DNA of 36,491 nucleotides from Pseudomonadota bacterium (GCA_021808875.1 JAKBAU010000008.1:1-36491); one strand, 5' to 3'. Positions 23,160-31,029 are shown, counted from the first letter of the stretch. Translations and numbers: made by a program. Notes: a model not told the origin generated them from the sequence alone.

Positions 23160-23852
23160 GTGCCGACCTGCCGTGTGAATTGGCCCCAGGCCTGGCGAGT
23201 CATCGCGTCCCGCTATCCGCCGATCAACCTGTTTGAGCGGCTGACAGCCGATCCCGCCGTTTGGGATGCGTTGGTCGCACTCGAGCAACTCACCAATCCG
23301 CGGGTCCGCGATGAGATTGGCGAGATAGCTCTCGTACCTCCCGACGAACGGGTCAGTGGTCTCGGCGCGAGCTACGTGATGGCCGCATTCACCCATATCA
23401 ACCCGCGAGGGTCGCGCTTCAGCGACGGCAGCTTCGGGGTCTACTATGCTGCGGCCACCCTTGAGACGGCTATTGCTGAGACGGTGTTTCATTTCGAGGT
23501 ATTCGCACGGGATAGCGCCGACCCACCGCGCAGCGAGGACATGCGGGTCCTCGTCGGGACCGCGGCCGCCGATTTCGAGGATGTGGCCTCGATGCTGGCA
23601 GAAGAACTGCGCGCGATCCTCGATCCCGAATCCTATGTGGCGTCGCAGGCTTTCGCGAACCGGCTTCGCGAGGCTGGCGCGAACGGCGTGGCTTATCCGA
23701 GTGTCCGGCATCAAGGCGGCCAGTGCCTCGGCGCTTTCCGGCCGCGGGCGATCGGCATTCCCCACCAGGAGCGGCACCTGAAGTACCGCTGGAACGGAGC
23801 GCGGGTCGATCGCTATTTCGACTACGCCCGCGACGAATGGATCAGCCTCTAG
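23160..23852 (+). CDS. RES-domain toxin (NAD+-degrading)
   Basis: 230 aa starting at GTG 23160. The RES domain is recognised by its arginine-glutamate-serine blocks: NPRGSRFSDGSFGVYYAA (Arg and Tyr), TLETAIAETVFH (Glu) and GANGVAYPSVRHQGG (Ser), followed by CLGAFRPRAI and a C-terminal YRWNGARVDRYFDY. RES toxins of this type are NAD+ phosphorylases or glycohydrolases that stop growth by depleting NAD+. All expected residues appear present, so it is probably active and in need of the upstream antitoxin. Found on an element with conjugation genes, it may act in plasmid maintenance or in defence. Confidence 0.93.
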   Translation: MPTCRVNWPQAWRVIASRYPPINLFERLTADPAVWDALVALEQLTNPRVRDEIGEIALVPPDERVSGLGASYVMAAFTHINPRGSRFSDGSFGVYYAAATLETAIAETVFHFEVFARDSADPPRSEDMRVLVGTAAADFEDVASMLAEELRAILDPESYVASQAFANRLREAGANGVAYPSVRHQGGQCLGAFRPRAIGIPHQERHLKYRWNGARVDRYFDYARDEWISL

Positions 23853-23880
23853 ACTCCACCCCCCAACGTTACTCTACATC

Positions 23881-24298
23881 TGTACTTCCAGAATGCTTGA
23901 GTGGGCTTGCGCTCATATTCGTCAGCCCAAGCTAGATCGTGGGCCTTGTAAACGAACTTACACAGGAAGAGCTCGTCGAAGATCCGAAGGATTTCGTTGC
24001 GACGCATTTATTGGCCGTCGCACAACATCTCTCGGTTAGCACAAAGACCTTATATGCGTTTTATCCTTTGGGCCATGGCGTGGTGAAAATATTGCTCGTG
24101 ATCGGATTACTCCAGGGAAAGCGATGGTCTTATCCAGCGTCACTTGTGGTCCTGGGTCTTTTTATCGTCTACCAGCTCTACCGATTTTCCTTGACGCACG
24201 GCATTGGACTCATAGGTCTCACTGGCTTCGATATTATTGTGATGAGCTTGATCTGGCATGAATACAAATTAGTTAGACGCAATTTGCCAACAATTTAA
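23881..24298 (+). pseudogene. DUF2127 membrane-protein gene, N-terminally truncated and with an in-frame TAG
   Basis: The long open part (119 codons from GTG 23939) encodes NELTQEELVEDPKDFVATHL, then three membrane helices (LGHGVVKILLVIGLLQG, YPASLVVLGLFIVYQLYRF, GLIGLTGFDIIVMSLIW), the DUF2127 pattern. Upstream in the same frame, ECLSGLALIFVSPS (23890-23932) is clearly the preceding part of the same family, but a TAG at 23933-23935 separates the two. The first helix and true start are missing, replaced by sequence following the RES gene. So the gene is a remnant, though a shortened product from GTG 23939 cannot be excluded. Function of DUF2127 proteins is unknown. Confidence 0.65.
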
Positions 24299-24408
24299 TT
24301 CTCTTATTGTCCTACTCATATCGGCTATAATTCAAATATTTGCAATGCCGAGATACTTTTAGTGCCGACCGTATCATTGAGAAGACAACGGGTTCATTGC
24401 TGTGCAAC

Positions 24409-24795
24409 TTATAAAGTTGCAATCACTCGCTCAAGCTTGTCGCGAACATGCGCGGCGGCATTTTTGAGTTCTGGATTGTCGATCGCCTCCATGGAGGCAA
24501 CAGGATCGATCGCCGCGACTTCCGTCTGGTCATTACCGGCATCACGCACCACGACATTGCAGGGCAGCATTGTGCCCACTTTGCTTTCAAGCTGCAGAGC
24601 TTCAAATGCCAGTGCTGGATTACACGCTCCAAGAATTCTGTAATTTGGAAATTCGACACCAATTTTTTTATTCAGCGTCTCCTTGACGTCGATATCGGTG
24701 AGAATGCCGAAGCCTTCCGCTTTGAGTGCCGCGACCACCCGAGCTACAGCTTCATCAAACGCAACGGTAAGCAGTTTATGGATATAATATGTCAT
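24409..24795 (-). CDS. DUF302-domain protein
   Basis: 128 aa, cytoplasmic. The sequence follows the DUF302 fold: FDEAVARVVAALKAEGFGILTDIDVKETLNKKIG (helix then strand; quoted pieces EAVARVVAALKAEGFG and DIDVKETL), YRILGACNPALAFEALQLESKVGTMLPCNVVV and a final DPVASMEAI. The GACNP and LPCNVVV blocks are typical of the family. GGAAGGA lies 8-10 nt before the ATG. DUF302 proteins are often coded near metal-resistance and stress genes; their reaction is not established. Here the gene is downstream of a broken small membrane-protein gene and an LTXXQ-like gene on the same strand. Confidence 0.9.
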   Translation of the reverse strand: MTYYIHKLLTVAFDEAVARVVAALKAEGFGILTDIDVKETLNKKIGVEFPNYRILGACNPALAFEALQLESKVGTMLPCNVVVRDAGNDQTEVAAIDPVASMEAIDNPELKNAAAHVRDKLERVIATL

Positions 24796-24817
24796 TATTC
24801 CGTCCTTCCGGCGGGTA

Positions 24818-24942
24818 TCATCGTTTGTTGGACAAAAGGTATTTGGCTAGCGCGGCAATGGCAAGAAAGATGAACACAAGGGCAGTATCCTACTCCAACC
24901 CATACCCCACATCATCGAGCCGCCATATCCATAACCATACAC
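24818..24942 (-). pseudogene. Frameshifted small Gly/Met-rich membrane protein
   Basis: Read on the minus strand from a GTG at 24942, the frame gives YGYGYGGSMMWGMGW, the usual N-terminus of small (SHOCT-like or MMWG-type) membrane proteins in metal-resistance loci. After about 17 codons the expected membrane helix, TALVFIFLAIAALAKYLLSNKR, is found in another frame and ends at 24818. A single-base indel near 24885-24893 would account for this. GAGGAG lies 13 nt upstream of the GTG. Sequencing error is the alternative. Confidence 0.5.
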
Positions 24943-25027
24943 AATAGTTGTCCCGCTCCTCTGTCGGAGCCACGTCTTCAGTGACAGCTTATAGCTTATA
25001 TCAGCTCAGCACCTCGCAGACCACCGA

Positions 25028-25060
25028 GCAGGCGAGCACTTCAACGGATCGTTCGCCTGC
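25028..25060. terminator. Possible terminator hairpin after the LTXXQ-like gene
   Basis: GCAGGCGA (25028-25035) pairs with TCGCCTGC (25053-25060) around a 17-nt loop, 28 nt beyond the minus-strand stop at 25089. There is no T-run on the transcript side, so this is weak. Confidence 0.25.
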
Positions 25061-25088
25061 CATGGCATCATCCACCCAAAAATTGCGG

Positions 25089-25793
25089 CTATTCGCTAAA
25101 ACCCATCATGCCCGGCCACATGCCATAACCACCGAAGCCCATCTGATAACCATAGCCAGACTGAAACTCCTGAGTCTCTGCAAGACCAGGCAAAAGTACA
25201 CTCGCCTGACCGCGCTGATATGGAGTTAATTTAGATAACAGCACCGCAGCGGCAGTTTTTTTATCGTCATAACTCTGCTTTTCGAGTGTCACCATCTGGC
25301 TCATTATGGCGAACCGGCCATCCGGCGTTACCTGTGTTTTTGCACCTGGCTGCACAACCGATTGCGTGGCATTCCAAAGCGTCTGATCGGCTGCGGTGAC
25401 CGCGTCGGTGTAACTTTTCCAGGCAGGTTCCTGTTCGCTGGTAATTTTTAATTCTTGTTTGAGCGCCGTGAACCGATCAGCACTAGCGGACTTACCGTTA
25501 TCTGCCTGCCCAAAACCAGGTCCGTACCCGCCCATCATCCCGGGCCAATAGCCAGACCCGTAACCACCCATCATGCCCGGTCCATACCCACCTCCGGGTC
25601 CACCCATCATACCGCTGCCATAACCATAGCCCGGTCCATAACCACCCATCATACCCGGCAAATTGCCAGTGCCTGGAGTTCCAGCTGAACTCGAATCAGA
25701 TGCGGCGGTCTGCGCCCGGGAATTGGCGGCAAATCCGGTCATCATCAAAGCGGCCGCGCCGCAAATGGCAATCCGGCGAAATCTAATGTTCAC
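25089..25793 (-). CDS. Periplasmic Gly/Met-rich LTXXQ (Spy/CpxP-like) protein
   Basis: About 234 aa from the GTG at 25793, with GAGAGG 7 nt upstream; this start gives a clean signal peptide (RIAICGAAALMMTGFAANSRAQ), whereas an upstream ATG at 25817 adds eight residues. The mature N-terminus is a low-complexity run of GYGPG, GYGSG and PGMMGG units (about residues 45-95), methionine-rich as in copper-binding proteins. The second half is helical (FTALKQELKITSEQEPAWKSYTDAV, then MSQMVTLEKQSYDDKKTAAAVLLSKLTPYQRGQA) and has LTPYQ, matching the LTXXQ motif of Spy/CpxP chaperones. The likely role is periplasmic protection under metal or envelope stress. Confidence 0.75.
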   Translation of the reverse strand: MNIRFRRIAICGAAALMMTGFAANSRAQTAASDSSSAGTPGTGNLPGMMGGYGPGYGYGSGMMGGPGGGYGPGMMGGYGSGYWPGMMGGYGPGFGQADNGKSASADRFTALKQELKITSEQEPAWKSYTDAVTAADQTLWNATQSVVQPGAKTQVTPDGRFAIMSQMVTLEKQSYDDKKTAAAVLLSKLTPYQRGQASVLLPGLAETQEFQSGYGYQMGFGGYGMWPGMMGFSE

Positions 25794-25976
25794 GATATAC
25801 CTCTCTTGTTCGCCCAAAACATGAACCCCGAGACGAGACCCTGAGCCGTGCCTGAACCGGGAAAGCGACTTATTTAAAGCACGGGCGTGGTCACGGCGAC
25901 TTGATTTAGATTAAACTCATCCGTACCAAAGATGTCTTCGATACAGCTGGATTTAGCGTAGATTACGGTCTTCAAA

Positions 25977-26384
25977 TTATGGAGGGGGTGCGAGGGCTTC
26001 GATAATCCGACATGCCGCGATTGTCCCATGCTGGCACTGATCAATCATCTGGCACAGTTCCGTACGCAGCGCTTCGAGGTCCAACAGCTTGCGTTCGACC
26101 TCGGTCAGGTGACGACGTGCGATACGGTCCACCTCGGCACAGGATTGGTCGCGATCGTCAGAGAGCCTTAGCAACTCCCGGACTTCATCAAGCGAAAACC
26201 CAAGGTCGCGGCCACGTCGGATAAAACTCAACCGGCCCATATGTATTCGTCCATAAACCCGGTAATTGCCACCTGTGCGGCTGGGCACAGGGAGAAGGCC
26301 AATCCGCTCGTAATAACGAACCGTCTCCACTTTCGTGCCGGTCGCCCGCGCCAGTTCGCCGATGCTGAAACTGCTGCCTGTCAT
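25977..26384 (-). CDS. MerR-family metal-responsive regulator (ZntR/CadR/PbrR type)
   Basis: 135 aa. The N-terminal MerR helix-turn-helix is SIGELARATGTKVETVRYYERIGLLP with NYRVYG following. The long dimer helix has the ZntR-type metal site: C82 (QSCAEV), C117 and C125 in DQCQHGTIAACRIIEAL, and an extra C111. This spacing matches Zn/Cd/Pb sensors rather than CueR (which has C-x7-C only near the C-terminus). It is divergent from a CDF efflux gene with the promoter and its dyad between them, so it should activate the transporters when Zn, Cd, Co or Pb is high. The exact metal cannot be read from sequence. Confidence 0.9.
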   Translation of the reverse strand: MTGSSFSIGELARATGTKVETVRYYERIGLLPVPSRTGGNYRVYGRIHMGRLSFIRRGRDLGFSLDEVRELLRLSDDRDQSCAEVDRIARRHLTEVERKLLDLEALRTELCQMIDQCQHGTIAACRIIEALAPPP

Positions 26385-26387
26385 CGC

Positions 26388-26418
26388 TTGACCCTGTAGT
26401 TACTACAGGGTTTATGCA
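26388..26418 (+). promoter_or_regulatory. MerR-type promoter and operator for the CDF genes
   Basis: The -35 box TTGACC (26388-26393) and a -10-like TATGCA (26413-26418) are 19 bp apart, the overlong gap typical of MerR-activated promoters. Inside the gap is a perfect dyad: ACCCTGTAGT (26391-26400), one base, ACTACAGGGT (26402-26411). It faces the transporter gene at 26451; the merR start is at 26384. Confidence 0.8.
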
Positions 26419-26450
26419 CCCGGCAATTAACTTTTGTCGAGAGTGCCCCG

Positions 26451-27098
26451 ATGGCTTGCTGCAATGATACTGGCTGTGCGAGTGCCACGCCGCCGAACTC
26501 CCCGCATTGGCGGCAGGCGCTCTGGATCGCTCTGGTGGTCAACGCCGGCTTTTTTCTGACTGAAATCATCGCGGGCGTGGCGGCGGGGTCAACGGCGCTG
26601 CAAGCCGATGCTCTGGATTTCTTCGGCGATGCCGCGAACTACGCCATTAGCCTGGGCGTCGCGGGAATGGCGCTCTCCTGGCGCGCTCGGGCATCGGTTA
26701 TCAAAGGCAGCACCATGATCGTCTTCGCCCTCTGGGTGCTGGGAAACACGGCGTGGCATGCCGCCTATGGAGGGCCGCCGCATGCTGAGGTTATGGGACT
26801 GGTCGGGTTTGCCGCTCTCGCAGCCAATGGCGGCGTAGCGCTAATGCTTTATCGCTTTCGCAGGGGTGACGCGAACATGCGTTCTGTCTGGATTTGCTCG
26901 CGGAATGACGCGCTCGGCAATGCGGCCGTCATGCTCGCCGCTTTTGGTGTATTCGGCACTGGCACCATCTGGCCCGATATTATCGTGGCGGGCGTCATGG
27001 GCAGCCTTGGCCTTTGGGGTGGCCTGCAAATCGTCGCGCAGGCACGTGGCGAACTCCGCGCCGAAACCCAACACCTGCGTGCTGTTTCGGGAGAATAA
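26451..27098 (+). CDS. Cation diffusion facilitator, short form
   Basis: 215 aa. Six hydrophobic helices and the two metal-site motifs of CDF transporters: QADALDFFGDAANY in helix 2 and CSRNDALGN in helix 5. It lacks the C-terminal cytoplasmic ferredoxin-like domain of most CDF proteins. The N-terminus has a cysteine cluster, MACCNDTGC, that could bind metal. It would export a divalent cation by proton exchange. It is divergent from the MerR regulator, with a MerR promoter in front, and is followed 5 nt later by a second CDF gene in the same direction. Family sure; the metal is not. Confidence 0.88.
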   Translation: MACCNDTGCASATPPNSPHWRQALWIALVVNAGFFLTEIIAGVAAGSTALQADALDFFGDAANYAISLGVAGMALSWRARASVIKGSTMIVFALWVLGNTAWHAAYGGPPHAEVMGLVGFAALAANGGVALMLYRFRRGDANMRSVWICSRNDALGNAAVMLAAFGVFGTGTIWPDIIVAGVMGSLGLWGGLQIVAQARGELRAETQHLRAVSGE

Positions 27099-27103
27099 AG
27101 TAT

Positions 27104-28075
27104 ATGTCAGGACATCATCACGACGAGGACCATGCCGGGCACGATCATGACCACGATCACGGGTATCACCATGGCTCCCGGGGGCACCAGCACGCTCCGG
27201 CGAGTTTCGGTAAGGCTTTCGCCATCGGCATCACACTTAACTTGGCCTATGTGCTGGGCGAGGCGTTCTATGGGGTTTTGGCGCACTCGCTCGCCCTGCT
27301 GGCGGACGCCGGCCATAATTTTGGTGACGTACTTGGACTCGGCGGCGCATGGCTTGCCGCCGTTCTCGGCAAGCGGTTGCCAAGTGGCCGCTACACTTAC
27401 GGCCTGCGCCGTCTTTCTATCCTCGCCGCGCTCAGCAATGCGATCGTGTTGCTTGTTGTCACGGGCGGCATCGCCTGGGAAGGCATCCGCCGCCTGCTCG
27501 AGCCTCAACCGGTTGCAGGCTCCATCATCATGGCTGTCGCGGCGGTCGGTATCACCATCAATGGCATTACCGCGCTCCTCTTTATGGCCGGCCGAAAAGA
27601 CGACCTGAATATCAAAGGTGCTTTTCTGCACATGGCGTCGGATGCGCTGGTAGCACTTGGCGTTGTGGTCGCGGGCGCGGCTATTTTATGGACCGGATGG
27701 CGATGGATCGACCCGGCTATCAGCCTCGCCGTCAGTGTTGTCATTGTATTTGGCACATGGGGTTTACTCCGGGATTCCATGGACCTTGCGCTTGATGCGG
27801 TGCCACCCGGCATCGATCTGGCGAAGGTCGCGGCGTTCCTGCAAAAACTGCCGGGCGTGGAAGCCGTCCACGATTTGCACATCTGGGGCATGAGCACCAC
27901 GGAAATAGCCTTGACCGCACATCTTGTCCGGCCGGGAGCAGGCATAGACGACGATATGCTGCACAGCGTATCCGAGGAACTACGCGAACATTTCGGGATC
28001 AGCCACGCCACGTTGCAGGTCGAGAACGGAGCCGGTGCGCGGCTATGCGCTCTCCAGCCAGATGAGGTCGTCTAA
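27104..28075 (+). CDS. Cation diffusion facilitator with His-rich N-terminus (CzcD/ZitB-like)
   Basis: 323 aa from ATG 27104; an in-frame start at 27014 is inside the previous gene and lacks the His-rich start. The N-terminus is a histidine/aspartate run (HHHDEDHAGHDHDHDHGYHH) that would bind Zn or a similar metal. Six membrane helices follow, with LLADAGHNFGDVLG in helix 2 and HMASDALVALG in helix 5 carrying the H-x3-D and D-x3-D type metal site. The C-terminal cytoplasmic domain (KLPGVEAVHDLHIWGM) is complete. It probably exports Zn, Cd or Co and is controlled with the upstream gene by the MerR protein. Confidence 0.93.
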   Translation: MSGHHHDEDHAGHDHDHDHGYHHGSRGHQHAPASFGKAFAIGITLNLAYVLGEAFYGVLAHSLALLADAGHNFGDVLGLGGAWLAAVLGKRLPSGRYTYGLRRLSILAALSNAIVLLVVTGGIAWEGIRRLLEPQPVAGSIIMAVAAVGITINGITALLFMAGRKDDLNIKGAFLHMASDALVALGVVVAGAAILWTGWRWIDPAISLAVSVVIVFGTWGLLRDSMDLALDAVPPGIDLAKVAAFLQKLPGVEAVHDLHIWGMSTTEIALTAHLVRPGAGIDDDMLHSVSEELREHFGISHATLQVENGAGARLCALQPDEVV

Positions 28076-28080
28076 GCCCA

Positions 28081-28330
28081 ATGGCGCGCGATGATCATTC
28101 ATCACCGGGTGGCATCACGCTCGCCCTCCTGTCCGCCGTCCTGTTTGGCACCAGCACCCCTTTAGCTAAAATGTTGCTGGGGAACGTCAACCCGTGGATG
28201 ATGGCCAGCCTACTCTACGTTGGCGCAGGACTTGGCCTTGCGGCTGTTCATCTGTCGCGTAACGCATTGCAATTTCCTGCGGCTGAAGCCCCGCTTCGTC
28301 GCTCAGATTTGCCGTGGCTCGGGGCATTGA
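28081..28330 (+). pseudogene. Truncated EamA (DMT superfamily) transporter
   Basis: About 83 codons of a drug/metabolite transporter: GGITLALLSAVLFGTSTPLAK, NPWMMASLLYVGAGLGLAAVH and SDLPWLGAL, the first three helices of a 10-helix EamA protein of about 300 aa. At about 28330 homology stops, and the DNA becomes the 3' end of the opposing copper ATPase gene, which begins at 28337. The open frame continues to 28443 only as antisense of copA. It starts 5 nt after the CDF stop. The break marks a recombination joint between the MerR/CDF segment and the copper island. Confidence 0.75.
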
Positions 28331-28336
28331 CCGAGG

Positions 28337-30913
28337 TCAACGCCCCGATGCCGACGCCGGATTTTCAAGATGCAGCCGCCGCAGGCGCAGTGCATTCATC
28401 ACCACCGAGACCGAACTCAGCGACATCGCGAGCGCAGCGATAACAGGGCTAAGCAGAATGCCGAACCAGGGATATAGCACGCCAGCGGCCACCGGAACGC
28501 CCACCGCATTGTACACGAACGCAAAAAATAGATTCTGCCGGATGTTGCGCATTGTGGAGCGGCTAAGGCGGCGCGCCCGCGCAATGCCAGCGAGGTCACC
28601 CTTCACCAGCGTGACTCCAGCGCTCTGCATCGCAACCTCGGTGCCGGTACCCATGGCGATGCCGATATCGGCTTCGGCCAGAGCTGGGGCGTCGTTCACC
28701 CCATCGCCCGCCATAGCCACCACCCGGCCTTCGGCGCGCAGGCGGCGAACCACGGCGTGCTTCTGATCGGGCAAAACATCGGCCTCGATGTCAGTGATGC
28801 CGAGCTGATGCGCCACAGCTTCGGCGGTACGGCGATTGTCGCCCGTCAGCATGACAATACGTACGCCCTCGCCCCGCAATGCTTCAAGCGCTGTGCGGGA
28901 GCTTTCCTTGATGGGGTCCGCAACCGCGATCACTCCTGCCGGCTTGCCACCCACCGCCGCGAAAAGTGCCGTCGCGCCCGTGGTTCGCAACTCGTCGGCC
29001 GACAGGGTGAGATTACCGAGCGCGACGCTTTCGGCCTGCATCAGTGCTATATTACCGAGCGCGACGCGGCGCTGATCAATCCGCCCGCGCACGCCCTGAC
29101 CTGTGACCGATTCAAAATCCACAGGATCGGTGAACGCCAATTTGCGGTCGCTTGCCGCGCGCAGGATCGCCGCCGCCAATGGATGCTCACTTGAACGCTC
29201 GAGGCTGGCGGCCAGGCGCAAAACCTCCTCTTCGCTAAATCCTGGCGCTGGCACGATGGTGGTAACCCTCGGCTTGCCTTCGGTGAGCGTACCCGTCTTG
29301 TCGACGACCAGCGTGTCGACCTTCTCCATCCGCTCCAGCGCCTCGGCGGATTTGATCAACACACCAACTGTAGCACCTTTGCCGACGCCGACTTGAATTG
29401 ACATCGGCGTTGCGAGGCCAAGTGCGCAGGGGCAGGCGATGATCAACACCGAGACAGCCGCCAGCAGCCCGTAGGCAAGCGCTGGCGCTGGTCCCCAGAC
29501 CGCCCACAGCACGAAAGACAGCACCGCGACGGCAATCACCGCGGGAACAAAATAGCCCGCCACAAGGTCAGCCAGACGCTGGATCGGCGCGCGTGAGCGC
29601 TGTGCCTCGCTCACCATGGTCACAATCCGTGCCAGCATCGTCTCGGCGCCTATTTTTTCCGCGCGCATGACCAATGCACCCGTGCCATTCACCGTTCCAC
29701 CGATCAATTTGTCCCCGGACTGCTTGGCAACAGGCATCGACTCACCAGTGACCATCGATTCATCGACATTGCTGCGGCCTTCCAATACGGCGCCATCGAC
29801 GGGTACCGCGTCACCGGGGCGTACCCGAAGCCGGTCACCCACCGCGACCTGATCCACAAGGATTTCCTCGTCAGCGCCATCCTCTCGCAGCCGGCGGGTC
29901 GTCTTTGGTGCCAGGTTGAGCAATGCGCGGATCGCGCCCCCAGTCTGCGCGCGCGCGCGCAGCTCAAGGACCTGTCCCAGAATCACCAATACTGTGATCA
30001 CCGCGGCTGCCTCGAAATACGTGTCCACGGCGCCGTCGGCACTCCGGAACCCCGGCGGGAAAACACTGGGGGCGAGTGTCGCCACCACGCTGTAAACATA
30101 CGCGGTGCCGACGCCGAGCGCGATCAGGGAAAACATATTGAGGCTGCGATTGACCACAGAACGCCAGCCTCGCGTGAAGAAAAACGAGCCGGACCACAAT
30201 ACGACTGGCGAGGCGAGTAAGAGCTGAACCAGGCTGGACACCTCGCCCGGCAGTAAACGCCGGAGCAGTGGTCCCAGGGCTGGAACATAGACCCCCATGG
30301 CCAGCACGACCACAGGAACCGCGAGGATGAGTGCACCCCAGAATCGCCGTTGCATGTTGCGCAACTCGGCGTTCTCGCCAGTTTCCGCGACAGGTGCGAG
30401 CGGTTCAAGCGTCATGCCGCAGATTGGGCAGTTTCCCGGATGATCCTCGCGGATTTCCGGGTGCATCGGGCAGGTGTAGATCGTGCTGCCTGGCGGTGCG
30501 GCGGCCGGCGGCATTACCATTTTTGGCTTCATTTCACGGCCAGGCTTAGCCTTGTCCGTATCTGCCATTGAGGCAGGAACCAGAGGTTCCAGCGTCATGC
30601 CACAGATCCGGCAGGACCCGGGATGATCCTCCCGGACTTCCGGATGCATTGGACATGTGTAGATCGTCGCGGCCTGCGAAGTTGGTGCATTCTGCGTACT
30701 CGCCGTCAGGTAACGATCGGGCTCCGCGGCGAATTTTCCCTGGCAGTTCGCCGAGCAGAAATGAAACATCCGCCCCGCATGCTCGAAGCGATGCTTCGAT
30801 GTCGCTGGATTAACGAGCATGCCGCAAACCGGATCTTTAGCAATTTCCGCAATCCCTCTCTCACCAACTTGGGAGGGGCCGGCTGCCCGTGAGACGTCGT
30901 GGCGATCATTCAT
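28337..30913 (-). CDS. copA: Copper-translocating P1B-type ATPase with YHS and two metal-binding domains
   Basis: 858 aa. The N-terminus has a YHS domain (DPVCGMLVN, MFHFCSANCQ) and then two copies of the heavy-metal-binding motif YTCPMHPEVREDHPG/CGMTLEPL (about residues 85-110 and 145-170). Eight membrane helices follow, with the Cu(I) motif CPC at C494-C496 (IIACPCALGLATP), the phosphorylated aspartate D538 in DKTGTLTEG, the SSEHPLAAA HP motif and GDGVNDAPALAEADIG. It exports Cu(I), possibly Ag(I), from the cytoplasm. GGAGAC lies before the ATG. It is divergent from csoR, with a palindrome between. It has YHS and CPMHP-type motifs in place of classical CXXC domains, as in SilP/CopB-like relatives, so the substrate could include silver. 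Confidence 0.95.
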   Translation of the reverse strand: MNDRHDVSRAAGPSQVGERGIAEIAKDPVCGMLVNPATSKHRFEHAGRMFHFCSANCQGKFAAEPDRYLTASTQNAPTSQAATIYTCPMHPEVREDHPGSCRICGMTLEPLVPASMADTDKAKPGREMKPKMVMPPAAAPPGSTIYTCPMHPEIREDHPGNCPICGMTLEPLAPVAETGENAELRNMQRRFWGALILAVPVVVLAMGVYVPALGPLLRRLLPGEVSSLVQLLLASPVVLWSGSFFFTRGWRSVVNRSLNMFSLIALGVGTAYVYSVVATLAPSVFPPGFRSADGAVDTYFEAAAVITVLVILGQVLELRARAQTGGAIRALLNLAPKTTRRLREDGADEEILVDQVAVGDRLRVRPGDAVPVDGAVLEGRSNVDESMVTGESMPVAKQSGDKLIGGTVNGTGALVMRAEKIGAETMLARIVTMVSEAQRSRAPIQRLADLVAGYFVPAVIAVAVLSFVLWAVWGPAPALAYGLLAAVSVLIIACPCALGLATPMSIQVGVGKGATVGVLIKSAEALERMEKVDTLVVDKTGTLTEGKPRVTTIVPAPGFSEEEVLRLAASLERSSEHPLAAAILRAASDRKLAFTDPVDFESVTGQGVRGRIDQRRVALGNIALMQAESVALGNLTLSADELRTTGATALFAAVGGKPAGVIAVADPIKESSRTALEALRGEGVRIVMLTGDNRRTAEAVAHQLGITDIEADVLPDQKHAVVRRLRAEGRVVAMAGDGVNDAPALAEADIGIAMGTGTEVAMQSAGVTLVKGDLAGIARARRLSRSTMRNIRQNLFFAFVYNAVGVPVAAGVLYPWFGILLSPVIAALAMSLSSVSVVMNALRLRRLHLENPASASGR

Positions 30914-30987
30914 GGCTGGGTCTCCAATATGCTGGTCTTGTCTGAGTGGGGGTGTTCGGGTCTTGCCGATCGTATGGTTCTCGCTTA

Positions 30988-31007
30988 TATACCCTAGCTA
31001 GGGTATA
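30988..31007. promoter_or_regulatory. CsoR operator between copA and csoR
   Basis: TATACCCTAGCTAGGGTATA is a perfect 20-bp palindrome with the AT-flanked G-run architecture of CsoR sites. It is 23 bp before the csoR ATG and 75 bp from the copA ATG, so both divergent promoters can be repressed from it. Confidence 0.8.
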
Positions 31008-31029
31008 GTATCAAGGATTAAGGACGGAG

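Larger units (their letters stand above)
22351..24372. repeat. 13-bp direct repeat TAGTGCCGACCGT flanking the TA region
   Basis: Identical copies at 22351-22363 and 24360-24372, same orientation, about 2.0 kb apart, bracketing the DUF4160 remnant, the Xre-RES pair and the DUF2127 remnant. The first 11 bases also occur at 23158-23168, over the toxin start. The first copy is the start of a DUF4160 frame, so shared ancestry or recombination at short homology is possible. Confidence 0.35.

Noticed and set aside
24448..24873. 141-aa plus-strand open frame
   Set aside because: Antisense to the DUF302 gene, which has a good start and family match.
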